A program made the position numbers and the translations under genes. Positions 26,575 through 37,617 of a stretch of 64,000 bases of DNA are shown here, one piece after another. The stretch lies in NCBI RefSeq assembly GCF_001523745.2, contig NZ_CP013386.1:1736001-1800000 (forward strand), read 5' to 3'. Origin of the DNA: Burkholderia mayonis. GTDB taxonomy: Bacteria > Pseudomonadota > Gammaproteobacteria > Burkholderiales > Burkholderiaceae. Position 1 is the stretch's first letter, and every line of letters begins with the position of its first letter. The notes beneath the pieces are model-generated. The model saw nothing but the letters and a program-made list of their open reading frames with translations, searched no databases and was not told the origin of the DNA.

Positions 26575-28329
26575 TCATGCGTTCGACACCGCAGGCTCGG
26601 GCTGGCGGCGCCAGAAGGTCCTGTATTCGTCGCAGGTATCGATGAGGCGCCGATGCGGACCTGCCGCGACGAGCCGCCCGGCGGACAGGAACAGCACCTG
26701 GTCGGCCGCCTCGACGTTCGCGATCCGATGGGTGATCAGCACGAGCGTCGTGCGCCTGCAAAGACGCTCGCGAAGCATCGCGATGCCGAGCGCGTCGCTT
26801 TGCGGATCGAGGCCCGACGTCGTTTCGTCGAGGACGATTGCGGGGACGTCGACGCCCATCAACCTGACGAGCTCGACCTTCTGCACCTGGCCGCCCGATA
26901 GGCGAGCGCCGCCTTCGCCGACATCGCCGTCGAGGTCGATGCGCCGCCCGTCCTTGTGGAACGCGAGGCGTTCGAGCAGTCGCGTCGCGTCGTCGTCGGT
27001 GAGCGTCGACGGGTAATAGCGGACGTTTTCCCGCAGCGGTCGGTTGAAGAGCGCGACGTCCTGCGGAACGTAGAGCGCGAAGCCGCTGCGCGCAGTGTCG
27101 TCGACGCCGTACAGGTCGACGTCGTCGTATGCGACGACGCCGTCGTCGGGCGGCAGCAGCCCGGCGACGATCTTCGCGAGCGTGGATTTGCCCGAGCCGT
27201 TGTGTCCGACGATCGCCGTGTAGCTGCCCGCCGGCAGGTCGAACGACATCGGTTCGATCGCGAAGCGATCCGCCCGGCGAAACGCTAGCCGGCGGACCGC
27301 GACGTGCGCGGCCGAGCCGCCCGGCTGCAGGCGGACAGCGTCGGCTGTGGCCGCCCGGGGGGCGATCTCGAGCGCTTCGCGCACGTTCGCGAGCGCCGCG
27401 CCAGCCTGGCGGAGCACGAATCCGTACGCGCCGAGCGGCAGCGCGAACTGCAGCACGTAGGTCTGCAGCAGCATGAAATCGCCGAGCGTGATCCGGCCGG
27501 CCGCGATGTCGCGCACGCACAGCACGAACATCGCCGCCATGCCGAACGCGATGATGCCGTACTGATAGACGGCCGCGCGCGTGAGCAGCCACGACCGCCG
27601 CCAGCCGACATCGAGCCGCGCGCCGGCTCTCGCCGCGACGTAGTCGATCTCCCGCTGCACCGCGCCGTTGTAGACGACGCGCGGTGCATTCGCGAGCACG
27701 TCGCCGAGCGCGGTCGACAGCGCGCCCGCGGCCTCGCTCGTCGCGGCCGCGCTCTTCTCGTATTGCTCGGCCGACAAGTGGGAGAACAGGAAATAGGCGG
27801 CCAGCACCGCGAACAGGATCGCGGCGTAGCGTAGCGGCACCAGCAGCGAAATCAGCACGAGCGCGACGGCGAGCTGGATCACGACGGGCGTGATCTTCCA
27901 CAGCACGCCTTCGATGATCACCTGAAGACTGTACGGCAAGCGTTCGAGGAGACCCTGCACATAGCCGCTGTCGGACGATGCGCGGCCGGCGAGCGCCGGG
28001 AGCTGCGCGTGCAGCGCGCGGCGCAGCAGCGCGTTCGACACGGCGTTGACGATCCGGCCGGTATACGCGAGCAGGATGATCGACGAGATCGCGGACGCGG
28101 ACCACAGCGCGGCGAACAGCACGATGTCGACGGACGCCTTCACGGCGTCGAAATGCGCGTGCGACATCTCGTCGACCGCGAGCTTCAACGTGACCGGGCC
28201 GAGCAGCATGAAAGTCGATGTCAGCGCCTCGATCAGCACGCCGGCGGCGATCAGCTTTCTCGCATTCGTTTCCTTGTCGAACATCAGGCGGACGACGTCC
28301 GCCAACGAGCGTAGCGCGGCAAGCTTCAT
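26575..28329 (-). CDS. capD: Capistruin ABC transporter (export/immunity)
   Basis: A 584-residue half-transporter with the permease first and the ATPase second. The permease (residues about 1-320) has six membrane segments, beginning IAAGVLIEALTSTFMLLGPV. The ATPase shows Walker A GHNGSGKST, signature LSGGQVQK, Walker B IVLDETTSGLDP and the switch His in ITHRIAN. I take ATG 28329 (MKLAALRSLAD). An in-frame TTG at 28476, overlapping capC, would add 49 residues of low-complexity sequence. It ends 63 bases from the convergent fimbrial operon. In lasso clusters this protein exports the mature peptide and gives self-immunity. Confidence 0.9.
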   Translation of the reverse strand: MKLAALRSLADVVRLMFDKETNARKLIAAGVLIEALTSTFMLLGPVTLKLAVDEMSHAHFDAVKASVDIVLFAALWSASAISSIILLAYTGRIVNAVSNALLRRALHAQLPALAGRASSDSGYVQGLLERLPYSLQVIIEGVLWKITPVVIQLAVALVLISLLVPLRYAAILFAVLAAYFLFSHLSAEQYEKSAAATSEAAGALSTALGDVLANAPRVVYNGAVQREIDYVAARAGARLDVGWRRSWLLTRAAVYQYGIIAFGMAAMFVLCVRDIAAGRITLGDFMLLQTYVLQFALPLGAYGFVLRQAGAALANVREALEIAPRAATADAVRLQPGGSAAHVAVRRLAFRRADRFAIEPMSFDLPAGSYTAIVGHNGSGKSTLAKIVAGLLPPDDGVVAYDDVDLYGVDDTARSGFALYVPQDVALFNRPLRENVRYYPSTLTDDDATRLLERLAFHKDGRRIDLDGDVGEGGARLSGGQVQKVELVRLMGVDVPAIVLDETTSGLDPQSDALGIAMLRERLCRRTTLVLITHRIANVEAADQVLFLSAGRLVAAGPHRRLIDTCDEYRTFWRRQPEPAVSNA

Positions 28330-28462
28330 GTCGATTCGCAATCGTGCCGGAAAACCGGCGTTCGGGACGGGAGAAACGGCGTTTCGGCGCGCGGCGGCGC
28401 GATCCGCCGCCGGAACGGATGCAATGGCGGGAGCGTCACGCGGGGCGCGGCGAAACGCTTCG

Positions 28463-30205
28463 TCAGCATGCCACAACGCGCCGGTTCGCGACGAAATTCT
28501 GCCAGGATGCGCAAAAAACCTCCACGCACCCGACGAGCGCGAGGCTGATCGCGGCCGCGTTCTGACCGACGCGCACTGCCTTCAGCGCGTGCTCGAGTTC
28601 GGTTTCGTCGATCTTGCCGCTTCGCATCAGCACGCCGTCGCGGAGCAGTTCGCGAAATGCGTCGTAATGCGACACGATCCCTTTCACGAAGCCGATGCCG
28701 AACGATCCCTTGGTCCTTCGCCACAGCACGTCGACGGGAGTGTGCGCCGATGCGATCTCGCGCAGCACGATCCGGTCGTTCCGGTGATCGAAGCTGTCGT
28801 AGCTCCGAAGGCCGAAGGTCGCCTCGACGACCGGTTGCGCGAGATAGGGATTGAGCCGGCTCGTATACGCGGCGTCGGTGACGGGCGTCATGATCGACAC
28901 GAACCGGTCGAGCACCGAGATCGACTCGTCGGACGGGGTGTCCGCGCGGAGATCCCGCGGCGTGCGGGTGCGCGCCTGCCCGGCCGCCCCGCGCGACGCG
29001 AACAGCTTCGACATCGTCTGCTGCGACACCGAAGCGTCCTGCCCGAACAGCCGTCTTCTCAGCGCGATCTTCGCCGCCATCAGCAGAATGCGCGGGATCG
29101 AGTCGTTGTGAAGCATCGCGAGCTTCTCCGCCGTGCGAAGGGCGAACGACCATCCTTTGCCGTGAAGCGCGTCGAGCACCGCGTTCGCGTCCGGCACCGC
29201 CTTGAACAGCAGATCGCCGCCCTGGCCTTCGAGCAGCACCGACGACGGGCCGATCGCGCCCGATACCGCCTTGTCGATGCCGAGAAACAGCATGTCCTGG
29301 CTCAGGCTGGCGGGCGGCGTCCGCACGATCCGTTCGGAGAACGGCAAATGACGATCGATGTCGATGCAGATGAGTTCCGCGCCGATCGAATCGGCCACGC
29401 GCGCCGCCATGTCGCGCTCGTAGAAGTCGGGCGACGACGTGGAGAACAGGTGGACGGCGGCGAGCGGCGCATCTGCGCCGAGCGCCTTGCGCAGGAAGAT
29501 CGCGCCCGCGGACGAGTCGACGCCGCCCGACAGCGCGGCGCATACGTTCGGATGGCTGCGCGCAATGCTCGAATAGACGTCGTCGAGCGCCGCCGCGCAC
29601 GACGCGCGGACGTCGCCAACGGCGCCCGTGCGCGGAAGCCACGCGCGCTCGATCGTGCATCGCCCGTCGGTGTCGACGATGAGCGCGCATCCGGGCGGCA
29701 CGGCGCGGACCGACGCGAAAGGCGTTTCGTCAAGCGGGCCGAACTGCGTGCACGCGAATTCGATCAGGTAGTCCAGGTTCCAGTCGATCGGCGCGCCGTC
29801 GAGCAGGTTCGCCGCCTGCGGATCGACGTCGACGCGACCGTTCCCGGCCGCCCGGTAATAGAGCCGGACCGAATGCAGCGGGTCGGGCAGGAACAGCCGG
29901 CGACCGGTCGCCGCTTCGTCGAGCACGAGGATGTAGGCGCCCCAGACGCCGCGCGTGACGACGTCGCGCGCGTCGGTCAGCGTGCGGGCGCGCGCGAGCG
30001 CGCGATCGAGGCTCGAGTGCGCGTCGCGGAGGTACGCGCGGCCGCCGACTTCGAGCAACGTCGCGCCGATCGGCCGATCGGGTCCGCTGTTGCAGGACAG
30101 CAGACCGCGATATCCGACCGCGTCCGTCCACGCGCGCCGTTCAAGCCGCCAGCCCGACCGGGGCGGCGCGTTCGTCAGGTCGAGGCGTTCGATAGATTTC
30201 GCCAT
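28463..30205 (-). CDS. capC: Capistruin lasso cyclase (asparagine-synthetase-like)
   Basis: A 580-residue AsnB homologue that activates the core Asp side chain with ATP and closes the macrolactam with Gly1. The N-terminal part is the relic glutaminase-like domain and lacks the catalytic N-terminal Cys (starts MAKSIERLDL). The synthetase half carries the PP-loop SGGVDSSAGAIF (about residues 220-231) and downstream RLNPYLAQPVVEA. ATG 30205 has an AAGAGC ribosome site. Its first 65 bases overlap the end of capB in another frame, suggesting translational coupling. Confidence 0.93.
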   Translation of the reverse strand: MAKSIERLDLTNAPPRSGWRLERRAWTDAVGYRGLLSCNSGPDRPIGATLLEVGGRAYLRDAHSSLDRALARARTLTDARDVVTRGVWGAYILVLDEAATGRRLFLPDPLHSVRLYYRAAGNGRVDVDPQAANLLDGAPIDWNLDYLIEFACTQFGPLDETPFASVRAVPPGCALIVDTDGRCTIERAWLPRTGAVGDVRASCAAALDDVYSSIARSHPNVCAALSGGVDSSAGAIFLRKALGADAPLAAVHLFSTSSPDFYERDMAARVADSIGAELICIDIDRHLPFSERIVRTPPASLSQDMLFLGIDKAVSGAIGPSSVLLEGQGGDLLFKAVPDANAVLDALHGKGWSFALRTAEKLAMLHNDSIPRILLMAAKIALRRRLFGQDASVSQQTMSKLFASRGAAGQARTRTPRDLRADTPSDESISVLDRFVSIMTPVTDAAYTSRLNPYLAQPVVEATFGLRSYDSFDHRNDRIVLREIASAHTPVDVLWRRTKGSFGIGFVKGIVSHYDAFRELLRDGVLMRSGKIDETELEHALKAVRVGQNAAAISLALVGCVEVFCASWQNFVANRRVVAC

Positions 30206-30860
30206 AGCTCTTTTTCAGGTCCGGTTCGTCGCCGCACACGCGCCCGTCGACTTCGACCCAAGCATGGGCGATGAACGGCATCGGCCTCACGCCGATCACG
30301 AGTTGAGCGGGCACGCTCTCCCGCCTCAGATGCGTGGCGAGCGCGAGCGACATTTGCAGGCATGTGATGCGAAAGGGCGACCAGATCGACGCGCGCAGAT
30401 AGCGCTCGACCGTTTGCGACGAGCCGTCGCCGTCCGTGGACGCGGCGTTCGCGGGACGGGCGTCGAGCCGATCGAGTGCGGAAAGTGCGTGAAAACCGCG
30501 CATCTTGAGCGACGCCGCGCTGCGCACGATGCGCCAGAACGGCAGCCATTCGAAACGGGAAGTGCTCCGCTCGCCGAGCACCCGGCTTGCCCATATGCCC
30601 GACTCGAATGCGTCGAAGCGCCACGCGCGGTAATCGGCGATGCGGCTTCGGGCGGGCTCCGGCGATTCGGCGACGATGATCCGGTCGTCAATCAACGGCT
30701 TCAATGCGCGCGATGTATCGACCGGCTTGAAATCCAGATAATGGTCGGCAAAAGCACTCGCGCATGCTTCGTCATAAAGAAAATATCGTGACCGCCGCAT
30801 ATCGAGCGCGACGATCGCCTGGTCGAATACCGCGATATGGCAATGGCGGGCTAGCATCAT
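30141..30860 (-). CDS. capB: Capistruin leader peptidase with fused recognition domain
   Basis: A 239-residue B protein in the single-chain form typical of proteobacterial lasso clusters. The N-terminal 80 or so residues are the leader-recognition (RRE-like) part. The C-terminal part is transglutaminase-like, with catalytic Cys167 (FRITCLQM), His199 (FIAHAW) and a nearby Asp. It cleaves the CapA leader after the Thr-His pair and works with CapC. Two adjacent ATG codons (30860, 30857) follow GGAAAACC, the start signal that is partly buried in the hairpin at 30871-30895. Confidence 0.93.
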   Translation of the reverse strand: MMLARHCHIAVFDQAIVALDMRRSRYFLYDEACASAFADHYLDFKPVDTSRALKPLIDDRIIVAESPEPARSRIADYRAWRFDAFESGIWASRVLGERSTSRFEWLPFWRIVRSAASLKMRGFHALSALDRLDARPANAASTDGDGSSQTVERYLRASIWSPFRITCLQMSLALATHLRRESVPAQLVIGVRPMPFIAHAWVEVDGRVCGDEPDLKKSYGEIYRTPRPDERAAPVGLAA

Positions 30861-30870
30861 GGTCGGTTTT

Positions 30871-30895
30871 CCGATGGGGCGAAATGCCCCATCGG
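30871..30895 (-). promoter_or_regulatory. Perfect hairpin between capA and capB
   Basis: CCGATGGGGC / GCCCCATCGG is a 10-bp perfect stem with a five-base loop, beginning 17 bases after the capA stop. No T tract follows. On the transcript strand its 3' arm ends in GG, which continues into the GGAAAACC preceding the capB ATG, so folding would mask the capB ribosome site. It could also protect a capA-only transcript from exonucleases. Either way precursor should exceed enzymes. Confidence 0.75.
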
Positions 30896-30911
30896 CTTTA
30901 CGAGACGCTAA

Positions 30912-31055
30912 TTAATTGAATCCGAAGCGCGAAATGACGCGGGCGTCCGGGGTTTGGAAGCCCGGCGTGCCGTGCGTCGAGGAAACCGCATCCAGGCTGA
31001 CGCCGTTGGAGCCTTGGATCGTGATGTGGAGAAGCTTCGCCAAAAGTCGAACCAT
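30912..31055 (-). CDS. capA: Capistruin lasso-peptide precursor
   Basis: A 47-codon gene with a strong AGGAGA five bases before ATG 31055. The product is a 28-residue leader starting MVRLLAKLLHITIQ and ending DAVSSTH, then the 19-residue core GTPGFQTPDARVISRFGFN. This is the capistruin core: Gly1 joins Asp9 to make a 9-membered ring and the tail threads through it. The penultimate leader residue is the Thr required by lasso peptidases. The leader differs from the B. thailandensis precursor as I remember it at about four positions (HITIQ here against RSTIH). Capistruin inhibits RNA polymerase of related bacteria. Confidence 0.96.
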   Translation of the reverse strand: MVRLLAKLLHITIQGSNGVSLDAVSSTHGTPGFQTPDARVISRFGFN

Positions 31056-31122
31056 TTTAATCTCCTAAAAAATATCGATTTAGCCGACCGCCTTTCATGA
31101 TAGTAAGGCGCCCGGCGTTAGG

Positions 31123-31151
31123 TTTATAGCATCACTTCGCAAGAAATTCAA
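31123..31151 (-). promoter_or_regulatory. capA promoter candidate
   Basis: On the minus strand TTGAAT (31151-31146), a 17-base spacer, then TATAAA (31128-31123). This would start transcription about 60 bases upstream of the capA ATG. Spacing and both boxes fit a sigma-70 promoter. Confidence 0.55.
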
Positions 31152-31629
31152 TCGGAATATTCTTTTCTCCATGGAAGCAGTTTTATATCTTCGAATTCGA
31201 TAATTTATCTCGAATGGACGATTTATCTTTGTTGAAAAATTGAAATCCGGATTTGTCGGCTTAATTCCGGAATTTGGAAACAAAATAAAACTCGCATTGC
31301 TTATCGGCGATCGTGCTCTCGCGATGACGGAGATCGGAGCGCCCGGCATCGTCAGGTCATCCCGCCGAACGGCCGAGCCGGCGATGCGTTGCCGCGCCGC
31401 AGGATGCGCGCAAGACCTGCTGCTTCGCACCAAATTTGACGCCTACGGCCTCCGCATTCATCCGAATTCAAAAAAATACCAGTCTGGTGTCTGATTTTTA
31501 GTGGCCGGCCGCATGTCCGGCGACTATCGTTCGCACTACACGAGACGAACGGCGGACAGCGTCGACCGATGCGTCCGCCGCATCGGACGAGCGGCGCGCG
31601 CGCCGTGGTCTGGAGAATAGGAGGAGCGA
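31152..31629 (+). other. AT-rich gap between the capistruin cluster and the AraC gene
   Basis: About 480 bases of lowered GC with no convincing gene. A 112-codon frame on the minus strand (31095-31433) lacks a ribosome site and family sequence. The right end supplies the AraC gene's ribosome site (AGGAGGAGC at 31619-31627). The drop in GC beside the lasso cluster is consistent with acquired DNA. Confidence 0.5.
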
Positions 31630-32619
31630 GTGCAGCCCGATCTCGAAGTCGTCGACGTACGCCGCGGCGAGTCGTTCAAGGCGTGGTCGCATGGCTACCC
31701 GTACCGCACCGTGCGGTGGCACTTTCATCCGGAATTCGAAGTGCATCTGATCGTCGAGACGACGGGCCAGATGTTCGTCGGCGACTACGTCGGCGGATTC
31801 GGGCCCGGCAATCTCGTGCTGATGGGGCCGAACCTGCCGCACAACTGGGTCAGCGACGTGCCGGAAGGCAGGACGATCGCCGAGCGCAATCTCGTCGTGC
31901 AGTTCGACCAGGCGTTCGTCGCGCGCTGCGCGGACAGCTTCATCGAGTGGCGGCACGTCGAAGGACTCCTCGCCGACGCGCGGCGCGGCGTGCAGTTCGG
32001 CGCGCGCACGAGCGATGCGGTCAAGCCGCTCTTCGCCGAGCTGATCCACGCGCGCGGGCTGCGGCGCATCGTGCTGTTCCTGTCGATGCTGCAGATCCTC
32101 GTCGACGCGACCGACCGCGAACTGCTCGCGAGTCCCGCGTATCAGGCCGATCCGTCGAGCTTCGCGTCGACCCGCATCAATCACGTGCTCGCGTACATCG
32201 GCAAGAACCTCGCGAACGAATTGCGCGAGACGGATCTCGCGCGGCTCGCCGGACAGAGCGTGAGCGCGTTCTCGCATTACTTCCGGCGGCACACGGGCTT
32301 GCCGTTCGTCCAGTACGTGAACCGGATGCGCATCAATCTGGCCTGCCAGTTGCTGATGGACGGCGACGCGAGCGTCACCGACATCTGCTTCAAGAGCGGC
32401 TTCAACAACCTGTCGAACTTCAATCGCCAGTTCCTCGCGGTGAAAGGAATGTCGCCGTCGCGCTTTCGCCGCTATCAGGCGCTGAACGACGCGAGCCGCG
32501 ACGCGTCGGAGGCGGCCGCGAAGCGCGGCGCGGGCATCGCCGGCGCGCCGGCGATCGTGCCCGCCGCGCAGGCGCGCGGCGCTACCCGTCCGATCCCCGA
32601 AGTCCTGCTGTCCGGCTGA
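31630..32619 (+). CDS. AraC-family transcriptional regulator of the sugar/polyol operon
   Basis: A 329-residue regulator starting at GTG 31630 behind AGGAGGAGCGA. The N-terminal cupin-like sensor (about 20-110) shows WHFHPEFEVHLI and MGPNLPHNWVSD. The C-terminal double helix-turn-helix (about 178-280) shows LARLAGQSVSAFSHYFRRHTG and VTDICFKSGFNNLSNFNRQF. A Pro/Ala-rich tail follows. It is on the same strand and immediately upstream of the ABC importer, so it very likely activates that operon in response to the imported sugar or polyol. Confidence 0.88.
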   Translation: MQPDLEVVDVRRGESFKAWSHGYPYRTVRWHFHPEFEVHLIVETTGQMFVGDYVGGFGPGNLVLMGPNLPHNWVSDVPEGRTIAERNLVVQFDQAFVARCADSFIEWRHVEGLLADARRGVQFGARTSDAVKPLFAELIHARGLRRIVLFLSMLQILVDATDRELLASPAYQADPSSFASTRINHVLAYIGKNLANELRETDLARLAGQSVSAFSHYFRRHTGLPFVQYVNRMRINLACQLLMDGDASVTDICFKSGFNNLSNFNRQFLAVKGMSPSRFRRYQALNDASRDASEAAAKRGAGIAGAPAIVPAAQARGATRPIPEVLLSG

Positions 32620-32719
32620 GCCGGACCGCGTTCCCGAGCAACCCAGCAGTCACGCGTATTCCGGCGCGCCGCTTCCGCGGCGCGCGGGGCGCGCGCATAC
32701 CTAGAAAACGGAGACAACC

Positions 32720-33667
32720 ATGATGCTTACCGCTTCCTCGACGCCGGTTTCCGGCAACCCGGCCGCGCGCGCGCTGCGCGCCGCGGCGTTCGCGCTCGCG
32801 CTCGGCGGCGCATGCGTCGCGCACGCGGCGCCGCTCAAGATCGGCATGACGTTCCAGGAGCTCAACAACCCGTACTTCGTGACGATGCAAAAGGCGCTCA
32901 ACGAAGCGGCCGCGTCGATCGGCGCGCAGGTGATCGTGACCGACGCGCATCACGACGTCAGCAAGCAGGTGAGCGACGTCGAGGACATGCTGCAGAAGAA
33001 GATCGACATCCTGCTCGTGAACCCGACCGATTCGACGGGCATCCAGTCGGCCGTCGTGTCGGCGAAGAAGGCGGGCGCGGTCGTCGTCGCGGTCGACGCG
33101 AACGCGAACGGCCCGGTCGATTCGTTCGTCGGCTCGAAGAATTTCGATGCGGGCGCGATGTCGTGCGAGTACCTCGCGAAGGCGATCGGAGGCGGCGGCG
33201 AAGTCGCGATCCTCGACGGCATTCCGGTCGTGCCGATCCTCGAGCGCGTGCGTGGCTGCCGCGCGGCGCTCGCGAAATTCCCGAACGTGAAGATCGTCGA
33301 CGTGCAGAACGGCAAGCAGGAACGCGCGAGCGCGCTCGCCGTGACCGAGAACATGATTCAGGCGCATCCGAAGCTGAAGGGCGTCTTCAGCGTCAACGAC
33401 GGCGGCTCGATGGGCGCGCTGTCCGCGATCGAGGCGTCGGGCAAGGACATCAAGCTGACGAGCGTCGACGGCGCGCCCGAGGCGATCGCCGCGATCCAGA
33501 AGCCGAACTCGAAGTTCGTCGAAACGTCCGCGCAGTTCCCGCGCGACCAGATCCGCCTCGCGATCGGCATCGGGCTCGCGAAGAAGTGGGGCGCCAATGT
33601 GCCGAAGGCGATTCCGGTCGACGTGAAGCTGATCGACAAGGACAACGCGAAGACCTTCAGCTGGTGA
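32720..33667 (+). CDS. Sugar/polyol ABC transporter substrate-binding protein (ribose type)
   Basis: A 315-residue periplasmic protein of the peripla_BP_4 family. The signal peptide ends GGACVAHAA. The mature start [20 protein letters not shown] is the hallmark first strand of ribose-type binding proteins. [17 protein letters not shown], the hinge [18 protein letters not shown] and [18 protein letters not shown] follow. GGAGACAACC precedes the ATG. It supplies the importer encoded by the next two genes; dehydrogenase, kinase and SDR genes downstream point to a polyol or pentitol-like substrate. Confidence 0.9.
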   Translation: MMLTASSTPVSGNPAARALRAAAFALALGGACVAHAAPLKIGMTFQELNNPYFVTMQKALNEAAASIGAQVIVTDAHHDVSKQVSDVEDMLQKKIDILLVNPTDSTGIQSAVVSAKKAGAVVVAVDANANGPVDSFVGSKNFDAGAMSCEYLAKAIGGGGEVAILDGIPVVPILERVRGCRAALAKFPNVKIVDVQNGKQERASALAVTENMIQAHPKLKGVFSVNDGGSMGALSAIEASGKDIKLTSVDGAPEAIAAIQKPNSKFVETSAQFPRDQIRLAIGIGLAKKWGANVPKAIPVDVKLIDKDNAKTFSW

Positions 33668-33755
33668 GCGGACGACATGCGCGAGGCGCGTGCGCCGCAC
33701 CGCGCCGGGGAGCACGCGGCGGCGGGCGGCGCGCATGAGCGCGAGCGAGGAAGCG

Positions 33756-35262
<1,507 letters not shown>

Positions 35263-35276
<14 letters not shown>

Positions 35277-36300
35277 CCAGACGACGCCGTCGTCGTCTCC
35301 TCCCCCCGCGCCCGCCGCGCAGTTTGCGAGCCCGGACGCGCCGCCGCCCGCCGGCGCGCGCGTGCGGCAGGCATTCGGCGCGCTCAGGCGCTCGACGACG
35401 TTCTATCCGCTGATCGGGCTCGTCGTCGTGTGCATCGCGATGGTGTTCGCGAGCGACAGCTTCCTGAGCGCCGCGAACCTCGAGAACGTGCTGCGGCAGG
35501 TGTCGATCAACGCGATCATCGGCGTCGGGATGACCTGCGTGATCCTGACGGGCGGCATCGACCTGTCGGTCGGCTCGGTGATGGCGCTGTCCGGCACGCT
35601 GACGGCGGGGCTGCTCGTCGCCGGCATCAACGGCGCGGCGGCGCTCGCCGCGGGCGTCGGCGTCGGGGTCGCGCTCGGTGCGGCGAACGGCTTTTTCGTC
35701 GCGTTCGCCGGGATGCCGCCCATCATCGTCACGCTCGCGACGATGGGCATCGCGCGCGGCGTCGCGCTCATCTACACGGGCGGCTATCCGATCGACGGGC
35801 TGCCCGACTGGGTCCGCTTCTTCGGCAGCGGCAAGGTGCTCGGCGTGCAGATGCCCGTGCTGACGATGCTCGTCGTCTACGCGCTCGCGTGGCTGATGCT
35901 CGAACGCATGCCGTTCGGCCGCTATGTGTACGCGATCGGCGGCAACGAGCACGCGACGCGGCTGTCCGGCGTGCGCGTCGCGCGCGTGAAGCTCGTCGTC
36001 TACACGTTCGCCGGGCTCACGTCCGCGCTCGCCGCGGTCGTGCTGACCGGGCGCCTGATGAGCGGGCAGCCGAACGCGGGCGTCGGCTTCGAGCTCGACG
36101 CGATCGCGGCCGTCGTGATGGGCGGCACGTCGATCGCGGGCGGCCGCGGCGCGATCGTCGGCACGCTGATCGGCGCGCTCTTGCTCGGCGTGCTGAATAA
36201 CGGCCTCAACATGATCGGCGTGAATCCGTACGTGCAGAACGTGATCAAGGGCGGAATCATCCTGCTCGCGATCTACATCGGCCGCGAGCGTCGCAAGTGA
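35263..36300 (+). CDS. Sugar/polyol ABC transporter permease (RbsC type)
   Basis: A 345-residue inner-membrane permease of the BPD_transp_2 family, from ATG 35263 (MNMRNQTTP). The first 40 residues are Pro/Ala-rich and cytoplasmic. Then come typical segments: [68 protein letters not shown] (the coupling loop) and [20 protein letters not shown]. It starts inside the end of the ATPase gene, so translation is coupled. Confidence 0.92.
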
Positions 36301-36493
36301 CGCACGCGGCGGCGACGCGCGCAACGCACGTGATGCCCGTGATGCGCCGCGTCGCGGCGAGCGGCAGCAGTTGCTGTTTGCGCGGCGGAAGCGGCGGACG
36401 CGGCGCACGCGCGTCGCGCGCGAGCGCCGCCTGTTCGCCGGCCGCTTCATCCGGCATCCCATTTCATCGAACCCAGTCAGGCAAACCGAAACC

Positions 36494-37585
36494 ATGACGA
36501 ATCGAGACAACGATACGCAGCAGATGACGGCGATCGTCTGCCACGCCCCCGAGGACTATCGCGTCGAGCGCGTGACGAAGCCGCGCGCGGCCGCACGCGA
36601 GCTCGTGATCCGCATCGGCGCGTGCGGGATCTGCGCGAGCGACTGCAAGTGCCATTCCGGCGCGAAGATGTTCTGGGGCGGCCCGAGCCCGTGGGTCAAG
36701 GCGCCCGTGATTCCCGGCCACGAGTTCTTCGGCTACGTCGAGGAACTGGGCGAAGGCGCGGCCGAGCACTTCGGCGTCTCGCCCGGCGACCGCGTGATCG
36801 CCGAGCAGATCGTGCCGTGCGGCAAGTGCCGCTACTGCAAGTCGGGCCAGTACTGGATGTGCGAGGTCCACAACATCTTCGGCTTCCAGCGCGAGGTCGC
36901 CGACGGCGGGATGGCCGAATACATGCGGATTCCGCCGACCGCGATCGTCCATAAGATCCCGCTCGGCATCTCGCTCGAGGACGCGGCGATCATCGAGCCG
37001 CTCGCCTGCGCGATCCATACGGTCAACCGCGGCGACATCCAGCTCGACGACGTCGTCGTGATCGCGGGCGCGGGGCCGCTCGGCCTCATGATGACGCAGG
37101 TCGCGAAGCTGAAGACGCCGAAGCGGCTCGTCGTGATCGATCTCGTCGAAGCGCGGCTCGCGCTCGCGCGCGAATACGGCGCGGACGTGACGATTGATCC
37201 GACGCGCGACGATGCGCTCGCGATCGTCCGCGATCTGACGGGCGGCTACGGCTGCGACGTCTACATCGAGACGACCGGCGTGCCGGCGGGCGTCACGCAA
37301 GGGATGGACCTGATCCGCAAGCTCGGCCGCTTCGTCGAGTTCTCGGTGTTCGGCAAGGACACGACGGTCGACTGGTCGATCATCGGCGATCGCAAGGAGC
37401 TCGACGTGCGCGGCGCGCATCTCGGCCCGTATTGCTATCCTGTCGCGATCGATCTGCTCGCGCGCGGGCGCGTCACGTCGAAGGGAATCGTCACGCACGG
37501 CTTCTCGCTCGACGAATGGGACGACGCGATCCGGGTCGCGAATTCGCTCGACTCGATCAAGGTGCTGATGAAGCCGCGCCGCTGA
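36494..37585 (+). CDS. Zinc-dependent polyol dehydrogenase (erythritol/threitol-dehydrogenase-like)
   Basis: A 363-residue medium-chain dehydrogenase from ATG 36494; the frame upstream is arginine-rich shadow. Catalytic zinc ligands are in GACGICASDCKCH and PGHEFFG. The structural zinc site is CGKCRYCKSGQYWMC (C-x2-C-x2-C-x7-C). The Rossmann motif is AGAGPLGLMM, followed by VIDLVEARLALAREYGAD, whose Asp favours NAD over NADP. The KMFWGGPSPWVKAP segment resembles proteins annotated as erythritol/L-threitol dehydrogenases. It should oxidise the imported polyol to a keto-sugar for the kinase and SDR that follow. The exact substrate is inferred from context. Confidence 0.82.
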   Translation: MTNRDNDTQQMTAIVCHAPEDYRVERVTKPRAAARELVIRIGACGICASDCKCHSGAKMFWGGPSPWVKAPVIPGHEFFGYVEELGEGAAEHFGVSPGDRVIAEQIVPCGKCRYCKSGQYWMCEVHNIFGFQREVADGGMAEYMRIPPTAIVHKIPLGISLEDAAIIEPLACAIHTVNRGDIQLDDVVVIAGAGPLGLMMTQVAKLKTPKRLVVIDLVEARLALAREYGADVTIDPTRDDALAIVRDLTGGYGCDVYIETTGVPAGVTQGMDLIRKLGRFVEFSVFGKDTTVDWSIIGDRKELDVRGAHLGPYCYPVAIDLLARGRVTSKGIVTHGFSLDEWDDAIRVANSLDSIKVLMKPRR

Positions 37586-37617
37586 CCGCGCGCCGCTAAC
37601 CGAATCGCGGAGGCGAC

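Noticed and set aside
28330..28476. TTG start giving capD 49 extra residues
   Set aside because: The added sequence is Ala/Arg-rich and not family-like; ATG 28329 gives the usual start before the first membrane helix.
31095..31433. 112-codon minus-strand frame upstream of capA
   Set aside because: It covers the capA promoter and leader region, has no ribosome site and no family resemblance.
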